A DNA stretch of 64,000 nt, taken from contig NZ_KB911579.1 in the NCBI RefSeq assembly GCF_000383575.1, forward strand, positions 561,707-625,706. The letters run 5' to 3'. Shown here piece after piece: positions 16,052 to 24,314 of the stretch; position 1 is the first letter of the stretch, and each line of letters begins with the position of its first letter. The translations under genes and the position numbers were made by a program. The DNA is from Salinispora oceanensis. GTDB taxonomy: Bacteria; Actinomycetota; Actinomycetes; Mycobacteriales; Micromonosporaceae. The notes below the pieces were generated by a model. It saw only the letters and a list, made by a program, of their open reading frames with translations. It was not told where the DNA came from and made no database searches.

Positions 16052-16657
16052 TCACTCGGCGGGGCGCCGGAGCAGAGTGACGGCGAAGTCACTCTCCTCC
16101 CGCCACGGGCGCAGATCCCAGGTGGCGAAACGGTGCTCCCGGCGTAGCCCGGCAGCAGCCGAATCCTCGTCGAAGGCCGACAGCGGGTAGCCCCGGTCAG
16201 TGCCGAAACCAACCGCCACGATGCCGTCGGGGCGCACGTGGGCCGCGATCCGGCGGAGCACGTCGGCTTCGGTGCCCGCAGCGACGAAGGTCATCACATT
16301 GCCGGCGACCACGGCGGCGTCGAAAGGTTCCGGCTCGTCGGCGGCGGCCAGATCGAGCTCCGCCAGGTCGGCCATGAGCCAGCGCGGACCGGGATAGGCG
16401 GCCCCCGCCGCCTCGATCAACATGGGATCGGCGTCAACACCCACGACGGTGTGACCCCGCAAGGCCAGCGCGGCCGCGACCCGACCAGTGCCGCAGCCGG
16501 CGTCAAGGACCCGGGAACCCGGCGCTACCAGGGCGTCGATCAGCCGGGCCTCACCGGCGAGGTCTGCCCCCTCCGCCGCCAACCGACGGAAACGGTCGAT
16601 GTACCACTGGGAGTGCTCTGGGCCGGTGTCGGTCACCCATCGGGTCGGCTTTGCCAT
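16052..16657 (-). CDS. Class I SAM-dependent methyltransferase
   Basis: A 201-residue enzyme with the classical motif I VLDAGCGTGRVAAALALRGH at about residue 50, motif II VVGVDADPMLIEAA, and motif III-like DAAVVAGNVMTF. The N-terminal WYIDRFRRLAAEGADL is common in small actinobacterial methyltransferases of unknown substrate. The ATG at 16657 has TACGGT 7 nt upstream on the same strand and no ribosome site, suggesting a leaderless message. It stands alone between the convergent TetR gene and a hairpin. Confidence 0.88.
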   Translation of the reverse strand: MAKPTRWVTDTGPEHSQWYIDRFRRLAAEGADLAGEARLIDALVAPGSRVLDAGCGTGRVAAALALRGHTVVGVDADPMLIEAAGAAYPGPRWLMADLAELDLAAADEPEPFDAAVVAGNVMTFVAAGTEADVLRRIAAHVRPDGIVAVGFGTDRGYPLSAFDEDSAAAGLRREHRFATWDLRPWREESDFAVTLLRRPAE

Positions 16658-16664
16658 GACGACA

Positions 16665-16670
16665 ACCGTA
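16665..16670 (-). promoter_or_regulatory. -10 box of a leaderless promoter for the methyltransferase gene
   Basis: On the minus strand TACGGT lies 7 nt before the ATG at 16657. No ribosome site is visible. Confidence 0.4.
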
Positions 16671-16785
16671 TCCCCTGGGTCCTTCGCTCAATCCGGCACC
16701 GGTCACCGCCGAACCGGCCCCAACCAGCGGCTTCCCGTAGCAAGCCGGTCGCCCGTGGCGAGCCTGGGTGCGTTCGCCGGAGACG

Positions 16786-16824
16786 GCTGTTGGCCGGCAC
16801 CCGGTTCGGGTGCCGGCCAACAGC
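16786..16824. terminator. Perfect 18-bp hairpin after the secreted lysozyme-like gene
   Basis: GCTGTTGGCCGGCACCCG at 16786-16803 pairs without mismatch with 16807-16824 around a 3-nt loop. It lies 52 bp beyond the stop of the minus-strand gene ending at 16876. The pyrimidine-rich run TTCTTTCCCCCTT is on the plus-strand 3' side, so it may work in both directions. Confidence 0.7.
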
Positions 16825-16875
16825 TTCTTTCCCCCTTGTACGGGTTAGGTCTTAGGTGCGGTGGTGTGGGTGGGG

Positions 16876-17463
16876 TCAGCTGGTCCAGTGCTCGGCGACG
16901 AGGTCGGCGGCCTGGGTCTCCCACTGGGCGTAGTGGAACGGGAACGCCGACACCTGCACCTTCTGCGCGGCCTCGGTCAACGGCAGTTCCTGCCAGCCCT
17001 CGACCTGCTTGAGGCCCTTGAGGAAGGCGGTGGTGGAGTACTCGGGGTCGGTGATCTGCTCCACGCTGCCCCAACCAGAGGACGGGCGCTGCTGGAACAG
17101 GCCCTGCGAGTCGTGGTCGTTGCGCTCACCCAGGTGTCCCAGGTTCTCCAGCTTCGACTCCTGCAGGCTGGTGGCGATCGCCACCACGGCGGCCCGCTCA
17201 TCCATGCCGGCCTTCTTAGTGGCCTCGATGATGGCCTTCACGTTGCCGGTCTGCTCATCACCCAGATCGATGCGCGACTGCGTGCCCTGGGTGCCGTGCG
17301 GGATCAGCGTGCCGCTGTCCGGCTTGTCCGCCTGCACCGCAGCCGCAGCAGCGGCGGGGGTGGTGGTGTCGGTGAGGGTGGCCAGGGGGCCGGCGACGAC
17401 ACCGGTGGACAGGGCCAGACCAGCGAAACCAAGCACACTACGACGCAGAATCGTGTTCATCAT
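16876..17463 (-). CDS. Secreted protein with lysozyme/transglycosylase-like fold
   Basis: About 195 residues from the ATG at 17463 (GGAG lies 8 nt upstream). Residues 1-40 are a signal peptide (RRSVLGFAGLALSTGVVAGP, then an Ala-rich stretch). The mature part has GMDERAAVVAIATSLQESKL, where the Glu after the helix matches the catalytic Glu of lytic transglycosylases, then DHDSQGLFQQRPSSGWGSVE, DPEYSTTAFLKGL and VSAFPFHYAQWE. This pattern is common in actinobacterial secreted proteins, sometimes fused to NlpC/P60 domains or carried by mobile elements. Murein hydrolysis is likely but unproved. A 390-bp gene-free stretch lies upstream. Confidence 0.8.
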   Translation of the reverse strand: MMNTILRRSVLGFAGLALSTGVVAGPLATLTDTTTPAAAAAAVQADKPDSGTLIPHGTQGTQSRIDLGDEQTGNVKAIIEATKKAGMDERAAVVAIATSLQESKLENLGHLGERNDHDSQGLFQQRPSSGWGSVEQITDPEYSTTAFLKGLKQVEGWQELPLTEAAQKVQVSAFPFHYAQWETQAADLVAEHWTS

Positions 17464-17952
17464 GGGGGTTGCTCCATTCGGGGATCGACACCCACATACG
17501 CACGCCCGAAAGGGGGTCAGGCGGCAACAGGGTGCAAGCACCGTCCGGCGCTCAAAAGTAGCGGGAAGAGAAGATCCTCGGCGGCCGCGGGGCTCACAGG
17601 CACACGCACGGCGCCGGGTCCAGATGTAACGACCGGCCGGCCGCCAGCATTCCCGGGGGCTCACCCCCGGGAGGCATCCGCCACCGGCGGGGCACCTGCT
17701 CGGTCGTACGCAAGGTGTAACGCCTCGACGGCGGCCGGGATTCCACCACCACGATGCCCGCAGTCACACCGCGAACGGGAATTCATCAGACATTAGCGAC
17801 AAATAATCCCAGGCAGCCATGGTGCCCTTTCTGCGCCGCAGCGACACGGAAGAACGCAGTATCCTACCGCTGGAAAGCTACATAGTTGACACAACTGACA
17901 AATCAACCGCTAACCAAATCAAGGACAGACATCGGCCCGGCTGCTCACTATC
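17464..17952. other. Gene-free stretch with one GC-rich hairpin
   Basis: No convincing reading frame is found on either strand. A 9-bp perfect hairpin, TCCCGGGGG-CTCA-CCCCCGGGA, lies at 17651-17672, in the leader side of the minus-strand secreted-protein gene. I looked for the conserved core of the ydaO riboswitch, which often precedes such hydrolase genes, and did not find it. The right part (17780-17940) is notably AT-richer, with TTGACA at 17886 and the small dyad AGTTG-ACA-CAACT at 17884-17896, possibly promoter elements for the next gene. Confidence 0.5.
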
Positions 17953-18402
17953 ATGTCCGGGATGCAGGCACGGACGCCCACTCTGGCAGCCTTTCGGCGC
18001 GCATCGCAGAGAACAGCTGCCTCCTTGGTGGCGGCCGCCTGGGCAACTCTTGGCTACGGCCTGCTGCCCTTCGCGTCTAACATGCAGGCATGGGGTGAAC
18101 TGGAGGCTGGCGGTAGACTTACCGCCAACCTCACAATTTATCTGCCGTATTTTGCCCTCACACCGCCGGTATCCGTCGCGGTCGCACTCGGCCTGTGCTG
18201 GCGGCACAGCCTGGCGTCCGCCCTACTAACGTTGACCGCTATCACTATCGCTGGCTTCGCCTACTGGACAACGCTCCAGGACTTCTTCCTGGAGGCTCAG
18301 CCGCAGCTCAGGACATCTGCTGTATGGTGCATCGCAGTCGATATCGCCGCCTTCTTGGCGCTTTTCGCTGTATGGCTTACAGGTCCACAGAAACAGCCCT
18401 AG
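17953..18402 (+). CDS. Small four-helix membrane protein of unknown function
   Basis: A 149-residue protein with about four hydrophobic segments (SLVAAAWATLGYGLLPFAS, LTIYLPYFALTPPVSVAVAL, SALLTLTAITIAGFAYWTTL, VWCIAVDIAAFLALFAVWLT). The start may be the ATG at 17953 or at 17962; neither has a clear ribosome site. Codon use is less GC-biased at third positions than in neighbouring genes, and it sits in a variable stretch beside decayed genes, so it may have been acquired. It resembles no family I can name. It could be an orphan immunity or transport-type membrane protein, but there is no evidence for that. Confidence 0.55.
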   Translation: MSGMQARTPTLAAFRRASQRTAASLVAAAWATLGYGLLPFASNMQAWGELEAGGRLTANLTIYLPYFALTPPVSVAVALGLCWRHSLASALLTLTAITIAGFAYWTTLQDFFLEAQPQLRTSAVWCIAVDIAAFLALFAVWLTGPQKQP

Positions 18403-18453
18403 CCCGCTGATGTCCCGTCGCTGGGCCGCCAGAATGCCATCTGTCGGCCCACC

Positions 18454-18753
18454 TCAGCCGATATCTGGCTTCGGCAGATAGGCCGCGATCCAGTCCCGCA
18501 GGCGTTTCATCACCAGAGGATGCACATCAACCAGGAGCTCAATCCGCCCGGCGACCGCATCCGGCCTGACCAAGCCCGCCCGGAGCAGCGCGTCAGCGAA
18601 CAGGGTGTCCTTCGACTCCACCAGCACCAGCCGATTGCGCCAGCCGTCGGGCAGCACCGCAGTCGACACACTCACACCCTGGGCGTAATAGCCGTAGGTC
18701 TCGTGGAATTGCGAGAACTCGCCGATGAACGCGTCAACCTGGTCGGCCTTCTG
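18454..18753 (-). pseudogene. Truncated nucleotidyltransferase-like gene (DUF6036 type) with internal deletion
   Basis: The frame reads QKADQVDAFIGEFSQFHETY, GYYAQGVSVSTAVLPDGW, then RNRLVLVES directly joined to KDTLFADALLRAGLV and HPLVMKRLRDWIAAYLP. Intact relatives, as I recall them, carry an N-terminal nucleotidyltransferase core and a stretch of roughly 40 residues (including an HDL..K motif) between the RLV and KD..F segments; both are missing here. An in-frame TGA lies just upstream of the first visible residue and no good start exists; the only start inside (GTG at 18675) would give 73 residues. This is most simply a remnant with two deletions. It follows a damaged HTH gene on the same strand, its usual partner. 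Confidence 0.6.
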
Positions 18754-18811
18754 AGAACGTTCCGATCAACGACAATCCGACCCGTCGATCTCAGTACGTG
18801 CTCCAACTCTG

Positions 18812-18839
18812 CACGCCTCACGCCTCACGCCTCACGCCG
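18812..18839. repeat. Four tandem 7-bp units (CACGCCT)
   Basis: Three exact CACGCCT units and one CACGCCG lie in a row at the 3' end of the damaged HTH gene. Slippage in such repeats could have helped create the local rearrangements. Confidence 0.7.
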
Positions 18840-19139
18840 CCCGCTCCCAGCCCCGACGCTTGAAGGACCCAAGAACTGTCCCACGCTGCGCCTGCGAGAG
18901 CACACCAGGCCGCCTGCCACAGCCTGGTGCAGCCACAGCGACTTGAGCTGATCACGGGTCAACGGCTGTCTTGGGCGCAACAGCGCCTCGACGTGCTCCC
19001 GCCGGACCTTGCGGTGCGCGCCCACCCGCACGAACGGCAAGTCGCCACGCTCACACAGGTTGACCACCTGCTGACGCGAAGAACCCAGCAGCTTGGCCGC
19101 CCGACCAGTGCTCAGCAATTCCCCACCCACAGTCGCCAT
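18825..19139 (-). pseudogene. Excisionase-type helix-turn-helix gene, probably frameshifted and internally deleted
   Basis: From the ATG at 19139 the product starts with a clear MerR/excisionase-like HTH: ELLSTGRAAKLLGSSRQQVV, then NLCERGDLPFVRVGAHRKV and RREHVEALL, then LTRDQLKSLWLHQAVAGGLV. After that the frame gives a low-complexity Arg/Ser tail. In a second frame from about 18905 the DNA reads GVLSQAQRGTVLGSFKRRGW, which looks like the C-terminal end of the same protein family, so a central section seems deleted with a frameshift. Family members are usually followed by a nucleotidyltransferase-like gene, and a remnant of one lies next (18454-18753). The HTH part alone may still be made. 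Confidence 0.6.
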
Positions 19140-19436
19140 ACTTGCCAGCATCGGCCAGAAACACCAAAACGCAACTGGACGGCAGCGTACGTGCTGCTCA
19201 AGCAGCACCAGCCGGCAGGAAGAGGCCGTCAATCACTTTGCGGGGTGCGTGTTCCGGCGCCTCTACCGCTGGATGCCGGCTCTTGTCGTCGAAGGCCGCC
19301 CACTCGATCGCACCCTTGAGGTGGCGGGAAGAGCAGTAGCAGGATCACCGGTTGACGCTTCCAAGATCAGGCCGTGGCCAGGCTGTCAGACGCCACCCAA
19401 CAATAGCCAAGATCAACCAATGGCACCCGACAAAAG
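19140..19436. other. Gene-free stretch between the HTH remnant and rnpB terminator
   Basis: Short open frames exist on both strands but none has a start signal, family resemblance or consistent codon bias. Nothing else recognised. Confidence 0.5.
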
Positions 19437-19472
19437 ACCAGCTCAGAGCCTTGATCGGGTCTCTGAGCTGGT
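19437..19472 (-). terminator. Intrinsic terminator of rnpB
   Basis: Reading the minus strand, ACCAGCTCAGAG (19472-19461) pairs over 12 bp with CTCTGAGCTGGT (19448-19437) and is followed by CTTTTGT. It starts right after the P1 stem of the RNase P RNA. Confidence 0.85.
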
Positions 19473-19474
19473 GG

Positions 19475-19902
<428 letters not shown>

Positions 19903-20004
19903 GCACTCATCCTAACGACGCGGTCGCCGTACCCATTTCCGCCCCAACCACCACACCTACGCCCTGCACCGGGTGCCGCGGGTGGGCAGGTTCTTGGGGC
20001 CTAC

Positions 20005-20010
20005 TAGCCT
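20005..20010 (+). promoter_or_regulatory. -10 box of a leaderless promoter for the TauE/SafE gene
   Basis: TAGCCT followed by 8 nt and the ATG at 20019, with no ribosome site. Confidence 0.5.
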
Positions 20011-20018
20011 GCCTGAAC

Positions 20019-20780
20019 ATGCATATCGCCGACGCCGCGCTGCTCCTCCCCGCCGGCCTCGCCGCCGGCATGCTCAACGCGGTAGCCGGTGGGGGTTCGC
20101 TGATCACCTTTCCGGCGATGATCGCCGCCGGGTTGCCGCCGGTATCGGCGAACGTGAGCAACTCGGTGTCGGCCTTCCCCGGGTACGCGGCGAGCGTCGC
20201 CGGCAGTCGCGCGGAGCTGCCGCATAATCGGGAGCTGTTGGCCCTGCTGCCCACCACCGTCCTCGGCACGGTCGCCGGTACCGTGCTCCTGTTGGCCACG
20301 CCGGCCCGGGCGTTTGAGTTGGTCGTACCGTTTCTGGTGCTCGGGGCGACGGCGGTGCTGGCGTTCCAGGGGCCGCTGCGCCGGTTCGTCGGGCACCCCC
20401 GTGACCGGTCGAGGGGGCACCGTAGCGTCTCGGTGCAGGCCATGGTCGCGCTTGCCGCGGTGTACGGCGGCTACTTCGGCGCGGCGCTGGGGGTGATGTT
20501 GGTGGCGGGCCTCGCGCTGATGCTGGACGCGTCGCTGGTCCGGGTCAGCGCCATCAAGAACCTGCTCTCGGCGGTGATCGGGCTCACCACGCTGGTGGTG
20601 TTCGCGCTGTTCGGGCCGGTGAACTGGGCGGCGGTTGCCGTGGTCGCACCGGCAACGCTGGTCGGCGGGTACGCGGGCGCGCGGCTGCTCCCCCGGCTGC
20701 CACCGATGGTGCTCAGAACGGTGATCGTGGCGTTCGGGACGGTCATCGGCCTGTATCTGCTCTGGCGGACCAGAAGCTGA
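20019..20780 (+). CDS. TSUP (TauE/SafE) family anion exporter
   Basis: A 253-residue membrane protein with about eight hydrophobic segments. The internal duplication typical of the family is visible: AAGMLNAVAGGGSLITFPAM and NVSNSVSAFPGYAASVAGSR in the first half; VYGGYFGAALGVMLVAGLAL and RVSAIKNLLSAVIGLTTLVV, then AGARLLPRLPPMVLRTVIV in the second. These proteins export sulfite, sulfoacetate or other organic anions; the substrate here is unknown. The ATG at 20019 is supported by the -10 box at 20005. It is convergent with the RNase H gene. Confidence 0.9.
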   Translation: MHIADAALLLPAGLAAGMLNAVAGGGSLITFPAMIAAGLPPVSANVSNSVSAFPGYAASVAGSRAELPHNRELLALLPTTVLGTVAGTVLLLATPARAFELVVPFLVLGATAVLAFQGPLRRFVGHPRDRSRGHRSVSVQAMVALAAVYGGYFGAALGVMLVAGLALMLDASLVRVSAIKNLLSAVIGLTTLVVFALFGPVNWAAVAVVAPATLVGGYAGARLLPRLPPMVLRTVIVAFGTVIGLYLLWRTRS

Positions 20781-20848
20781 ATGGACCAGCTGCTGAACCG
20801 AACAGCCAACTGAGGGCCTGAGGCTGAGGAGGCCAGCAGCCGGGTTGA

Positions 20849-22057
20849 TCAGCTGGACGGGAGGTGGGCGGTGTCGTTGACAGAGCGTACGGCCACTCCG
20901 CCGTCGGGCCACAGGTCCACCACGGAGATTCCCGCCGCATCGAGGAACAGCCGATGCAGCAGCGTGTCTCCGCCCCCGAGAGCATCCCGCAGGATCAGTT
21001 TGATCGGCGAGACGTGCGAAACCACCACGACGGTCTCCCCCGGGTACGCCGTCCGCAACTCGTCGACCGCCCGTCGGCTACGCGTGGCGACGTCGGCGAA
21101 TGACTCTCCGCCGGGCGGGGCGACCGTCGTGGCGGCGAGCCACGCGTCCATCTCTCCGGCCCAGCGCTCCCGTACCTCCGCGAAGGTGCGGCCGTCCCAG
21201 GCCCCGAAGTCACACTCGACGAGGTCGTGGTTGTCGCGGACCGGCTTTCCCCCGAGCGCCGCGGCGATGGCCTCGGCGGTGTCCCGGCACCGACTCAGGG
21301 GGGAGCTGACCACAGCCGCGGCCGACGGGGCCAGCACGGCCACCCGGCCGGCGGTGGCTTCGGCCTGAGCCCGACCGTGGTCGGAGAGGGGCACGTCCAC
21401 CCGGCCGGAGTAGCGACGCTGTTCGGTGTACTCGGTCGCCCCATGCCGGACGAGGAGCAGCCGGGTCGCGGTGAAGCTGGGCCGCGGCTCCCAGGAGGCG
21501 GGGGCGGTGGCCGGGTCGGTGCCGCTGGTTCGGGCGGTGGCGGCGCGGGCCGCGGCCTCGCGGGCCGCCGCCCGGGCGGGCGAGTCGGCGGCGGCCACCG
21601 GTCGGGGTTCCTCGGCTGCTCGCTTCGCTGGCCGGGCTGGTGCTCCGGCGGCGGCGTCCATGGCGGCGTTGGCCAGGGCGTCGGCGTGCCGGTTGCGGTC
21701 CCGTGGAATCCAGGTGAACCGGACGGCGGCGAACTTGCCGACCAGCCCGGCTGCCTGCGCGGCGAGCGGACGCAGACCCGGGTTTTTGATCTGCCATCGG
21801 CCGCACATCTGCTCGACCACGAGCTTGGAGTCCAACCGGGCTTCCACCTCGGCGGCCCCCAGCTCGGCGGCGGCCTCCAGGCCGGCGATCAGGCCGCGGT
21901 ACTCGGCGACGTTGTTGGTGGCGGTGCCGATCGCCGCTGAGCGTTCGGCGAGCACCTCGCCGGTGCCGGGGTCGCGGAGCACCGCGCCGTACCCGGCCGG
22001 ACCGGGGTTGCCCCGAGATCCACCGTCGGCCTCGACGACGACGACACGCGGCGCCAC
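20849..22057 (-). CDS. RNase HI fused to a histidine phosphatase
   Basis: A 402-residue fusion. Residues 1-140 are an RNase HI domain with the Asp-Glu-Asp-Asp set in VVVEADGGSRGNPGPAGYGA, NNVAEYRGLIAGLEAA, ARLDSKLVVEQM and RNRHADALANAAMD; it removes RNA from RNA-DNA hybrids. An Ala/Arg-rich linker follows, then a phosphoglycerate-mutase-like histidine phosphatase (LLLVRHGATEYTEQRRYSGR, VVSSPLSRCRDTAEAI, VVVVSHVSPIKLIL), CobC-like. M. tuberculosis Rv2228c has the same architecture. The GTG at 22057 begins two bases after the upstream stop, so translation is coupled to the zinc-ribbon protein. Confidence 0.93.
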   Translation of the reverse strand: MAPRVVVVEADGGSRGNPGPAGYGAVLRDPGTGEVLAERSAAIGTATNNVAEYRGLIAGLEAAAELGAAEVEARLDSKLVVEQMCGRWQIKNPGLRPLAAQAAGLVGKFAAVRFTWIPRDRNRHADALANAAMDAAAGAPARPAKRAAEEPRPVAAADSPARAAAREAAARAATARTSGTDPATAPASWEPRPSFTATRLLLVRHGATEYTEQRRYSGRVDVPLSDHGRAQAEATAGRVAVLAPSAAAVVSSPLSRCRDTAEAIAAALGGKPVRDNHDLVECDFGAWDGRTFAEVRERWAGEMDAWLAATTVAPPGGESFADVATRSRRAVDELRTAYPGETVVVVSHVSPIKLILRDALGGGDTLLHRLFLDAAGISVVDLWPDGGVAVRSVNDTAHLPSS

Positions 22058-22059
22058 GA

Positions 22060-22797
22060 CTACAGTCCGGACTCGTTGGTACGGATCATGATCCGGCGAC
22101 ACTCCTCACAGCGCACCACGTCGTCCGGATCCGCCGCGCGGATTCGGGCCCGGTCCGCGCCGGAGAGCTCCAGCCGGCACCCGCCGCACCGACCGGCGGT
22201 GAGCAGGGCCGCACCGAGTCCGCTCGCCGCCCGAATCTTGTCGTAGAGCGTGACCAGTTCACCGGGAAGGTCGGCGGCGAGGGGCTGGCGGGCGCCGCGC
22301 TTGAACTCCTCCTCCTTGGTGATCTCGTTCAGGCTGTCATCGCGGCGCTGCTCGACGGCATCCCGCTTCTCCCGGGCCTCGGTGATCCGCTTCTCGATCC
22401 CGGTCAGGACGCCCTGCGCGGTCTCCCGCTGCTCCATCAACTCCAGTTCGGCGTCCTCGAGGTCGCCCTGGCGGCGGTTGAGGGAGGCCAACTCGTGCTG
22501 AAGCGCCTCCAACTCCCGGGCCGGGCCGACGCCGGCGGCAAGGCGGTCCTCGTCCTTGCGCTTGCGGGCTCGCACCTGGTCAACGTCCTGTTCCAGCCGG
22601 TCGATGTCCCGGTCCAGGTCATCGATGGCCACCTGGGCGCGGGCGCGTTCGTCCTCCAGCGCGGACAGCTCCCGGGCGAGGGCGTCCAGTTCGGCCCGCT
22701 CTGGCAGCGTCCGACGGCGGTGGGCGAGTTGGGCGAGGGTGGTGTCGATCCCGGCCAGGTCGAGCAGGCGGCGCTGGACTAACGGTTCAGCCTTCAT
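22060..22797 (-). CDS. Coiled-coil protein with C-terminal C4 zinc ribbon
   Basis: A 245-residue protein. Residues about 20-165 are a long charged coiled-coil hairpin (RRRTLPERAELDALARELSA onward); the last 60 residues contain a zinc ribbon with CGGC and CEEC pairs (RCGGCRLELSGADRARIRAA ... VRCEECRRIMIRTNESGL). This is the bacterial C4-type zinc ribbon (CdsZ/Rv2229c) family, whose precise job is unsettled; nucleic-acid or ribosome-related roles have been proposed. It overlaps the Nif3-like gene by 11 bp upstream and abuts the RNase H gene downstream, a conserved actinobacterial trio. Confidence 0.92.
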   Translation of the reverse strand: MKAEPLVQRRLLDLAGIDTTLAQLAHRRRTLPERAELDALARELSALEDERARAQVAIDDLDRDIDRLEQDVDQVRARKRKDEDRLAAGVGPARELEALQHELASLNRRQGDLEDAELELMEQRETAQGVLTGIEKRITEAREKRDAVEQRRDDSLNEITKEEEFKRGARQPLAADLPGELVTLYDKIRAASGLGAALLTAGRCGGCRLELSGADRARIRAADPDDVVRCEECRRIMIRTNESGL

Positions 22798-23659
22798 GGT
22801 CGGGCTCCTTGTCGTCCGCCGCGGGCGGGGCGGCATGTACGGTCCACGGGTCAGTCTCCAGGTCGGACACGAGCGTCGCTACGCCCATCGTCTCCCGCAG
22901 GGCGGCGGCCAGGTCGTCCAGCCACGGGCGTTCGGTCGCCCAGTGCGCGGCGTCGAGCAGCGCCGGACCGCCGGTCGCCAGGTGCTCGCTGGTGGGGTGG
23001 TGCCGCAGGTCGGCGGTGAGGTACGCGTCCACCCCGGCGCTTGTCGCGGCGGTGAGGAAGCTGTCGCCCGATCCGCCGCTGACGGCGAGCGTACGCACCG
23101 TCCGGTGCGGGTCACCGGCGGCGCGTACGCCCCAGGCGGTGGCGGGAAGCACGGCGGCGGCGTGCCGGGTCAGCTCGGCGAGGGTCATCGGCTCCGGGAG
23201 CTCGCCGATGCGGCCGATCCCCCGGCCGGCACCGTGTGCGGGTGCGCCGACGGCGGGGGGTGCCAGCGGCCGGAGCCCGGTCAGCCCGAATCGGGCGGCC
23301 AGTGCGTCGGAAACGCCGGGTTCGGCGACGTCCGCGTTGGTGTGCGCCACGTACAGCGCGACATCGGATTTGATCAGCTGGTGAACAATCCGCCCCTTAT
23401 AGGTGGTCGGGGCGACCGACGACACCCCCCGCAGGAACAGCGGATGATGCGCCACGACCAGGTCGGCCCGAGCCTCAATCGCCTCGGCGACGGTCTCCGG
23501 CACCACGTCCACCACGCAGAGCACCCGGCGGACCGGCGCGTTCGGGTCGCCGAGGACCAGACCGACGCGGTCCCACTCCTGCGCCCACGCCGGTGGGTAG
23601 CGCCGCTCCAACTCGGCCACCACGTCGGCGACCGTCGGCGGGATTTCGGGTGTCCTCAC
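22787..23659 (-). CDS. Nif3-like dinuclear metal centre protein
   Basis: A 290-residue member of the Nif3/YqfO/YbgI family, toroidal hexamers with a two-metal site. Metal-binding motifs are visible: WDRVGLVLGDP, VVAHHPLFLRGV, VAHTNADVAEPG, and near the C-terminus LTADLRHHPTSEHL and LLDAAHWATERPWL with the final His and Glu ligands. A role as GTP cyclohydrolase I type 2 or nucleotide hydrolase has been suggested for relatives. The GTG at 23659 is preceded by TAAGCT at 8 nt and no ribosome site. It heads the three-gene series Nif3 - zinc ribbon - RNase H. Confidence 0.92.
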   Translation of the reverse strand: MRTPEIPPTVADVVAELERRYPPAWAQEWDRVGLVLGDPNAPVRRVLCVVDVVPETVAEAIEARADLVVAHHPLFLRGVSSVAPTTYKGRIVHQLIKSDVALYVAHTNADVAEPGVSDALAARFGLTGLRPLAPPAVGAPAHGAGRGIGRIGELPEPMTLAELTRHAAAVLPATAWGVRAAGDPHRTVRTLAVSGGSGDSFLTAATSAGVDAYLTADLRHHPTSEHLATGGPALLDAAHWATERPWLDDLAAALRETMGVATLVSDLETDPWTVHAAPPAADDKEPDHEG

Positions 23660-23667
23660 GGCGGGCC

Positions 23668-23673
23668 AGCTTA
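23668..23673 (-). promoter_or_regulatory. -10 box of a leaderless promoter for the Nif3-zinc ribbon-RNase H operon
   Basis: On the minus strand TAAGCT lies 8 nt before the GTG at 23659. Confidence 0.45.
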
Positions 23674-23717
23674 CCGGCGGGGGTGGGGACAGAACGCGTC
23701 GCCACCCAGGCGGACGG

Positions 23718-24314
23718 TCAGGCGACCGTGGTCGCCGCCGATGGTGCCGGCAACGCCGCCACCACCGCCTCCCAGGGGAAGGCGGTTAGGTGACGCTCAC
23801 CGGATCCGGGTGGGTGCAGCGGGACGACGTGGTCGCCGAAGAGCACCGTGACCCCCCACTCGGAGAGCCGGCCGAGGGCCGCCTGGAACGCCGGGTGGGC
23901 GGCCATCGCCGCGTTGGTGAAGGGGACCGCGACCAGCGGCACCCCCCGGCCCTGCGCCTCCACGAGCAGGCCGAGGGGGAGGGTGTCGGCCATCCCCACC
24001 GCCCATTTGGTGACCGTGTTCACCGTGGCCGGGCAGACGATCATCGCGTCCGCCGGCGGCAGGACATCCGGGTCACCCGGGTTCTTGTAGTGGCTTCGGA
24101 CCGGATAGCCGGTCTGTCGGACCAGCGCCGGCCGGTCAACGAACCTGGCCCCGTCGGGGGTGGTGACGACGCAGACCTCCCACCCGGCCTGCTGGGCCAG
24201 TTCGACGAGCCGGCCGACGCGACGGGCCAGTGGCGAACCACAGGCGAGCACGTAGAGAACCCGGCGATCACCGCCGGTCGGCTGCGACGTGGCCAGCGGA
24301 GCGTCCACACTCAT
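23718..24314 (-). CDS. Flavoprotein of the HFCD (phosphopantothenoylcysteine decarboxylase-like) family
   Basis: A 198-residue protein with the FMN-binding flavoprotein fold: VLYVLACGSPLARRVGRLVE, VCVVTTPDGARFV, and MIVCPATVNTVTKWAVGMAD containing the PATxNT motif, then GVPLVAVPFTNAAMAAHPAF. The chain lacks the CoaB half, and relatives of this kind are not coenzyme A enzymes; their substrate is unknown. It overlaps the preceding XRE gene by four bases (ATGA), so the two are translationally coupled. The regulator-flavoprotein pair suggests a small-molecule or redox-responsive unit. Confidence 0.87.
   Translation of the reverse strand: MSVDAPLATSQPTGGDRRVLYVLACGSPLARRVGRLVELAQQAGWEVCVVTTPDGARFVDRPALVRQTGYPVRSHYKNPGDPDVLPPADAMIVCPATVNTVTKWAVGMADTLPLGLLVEAQGRGVPLVAVPFTNAAMAAHPAFQAALGRLSEWGVTVLFGDHVVPLHPPGSGERHLTAFPWEAVVAALPAPSAATTVA

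Noticed and set aside
17464..17760. Possible ydaO riboswitch upstream of the secreted lysozyme-like gene
   Set aside because: The context is right and a GC hairpin with GGGGGTGAG is present, but the CAGCTAACC core and the other ordered blocks are missing on the minus strand.
18454..19232. Active excision/integration module (excisionase gene)
   Set aside because: No integrase, attachment repeats or other mobile genes are present; the HTH gene is of a type common outside mobile elements and appears damaged.
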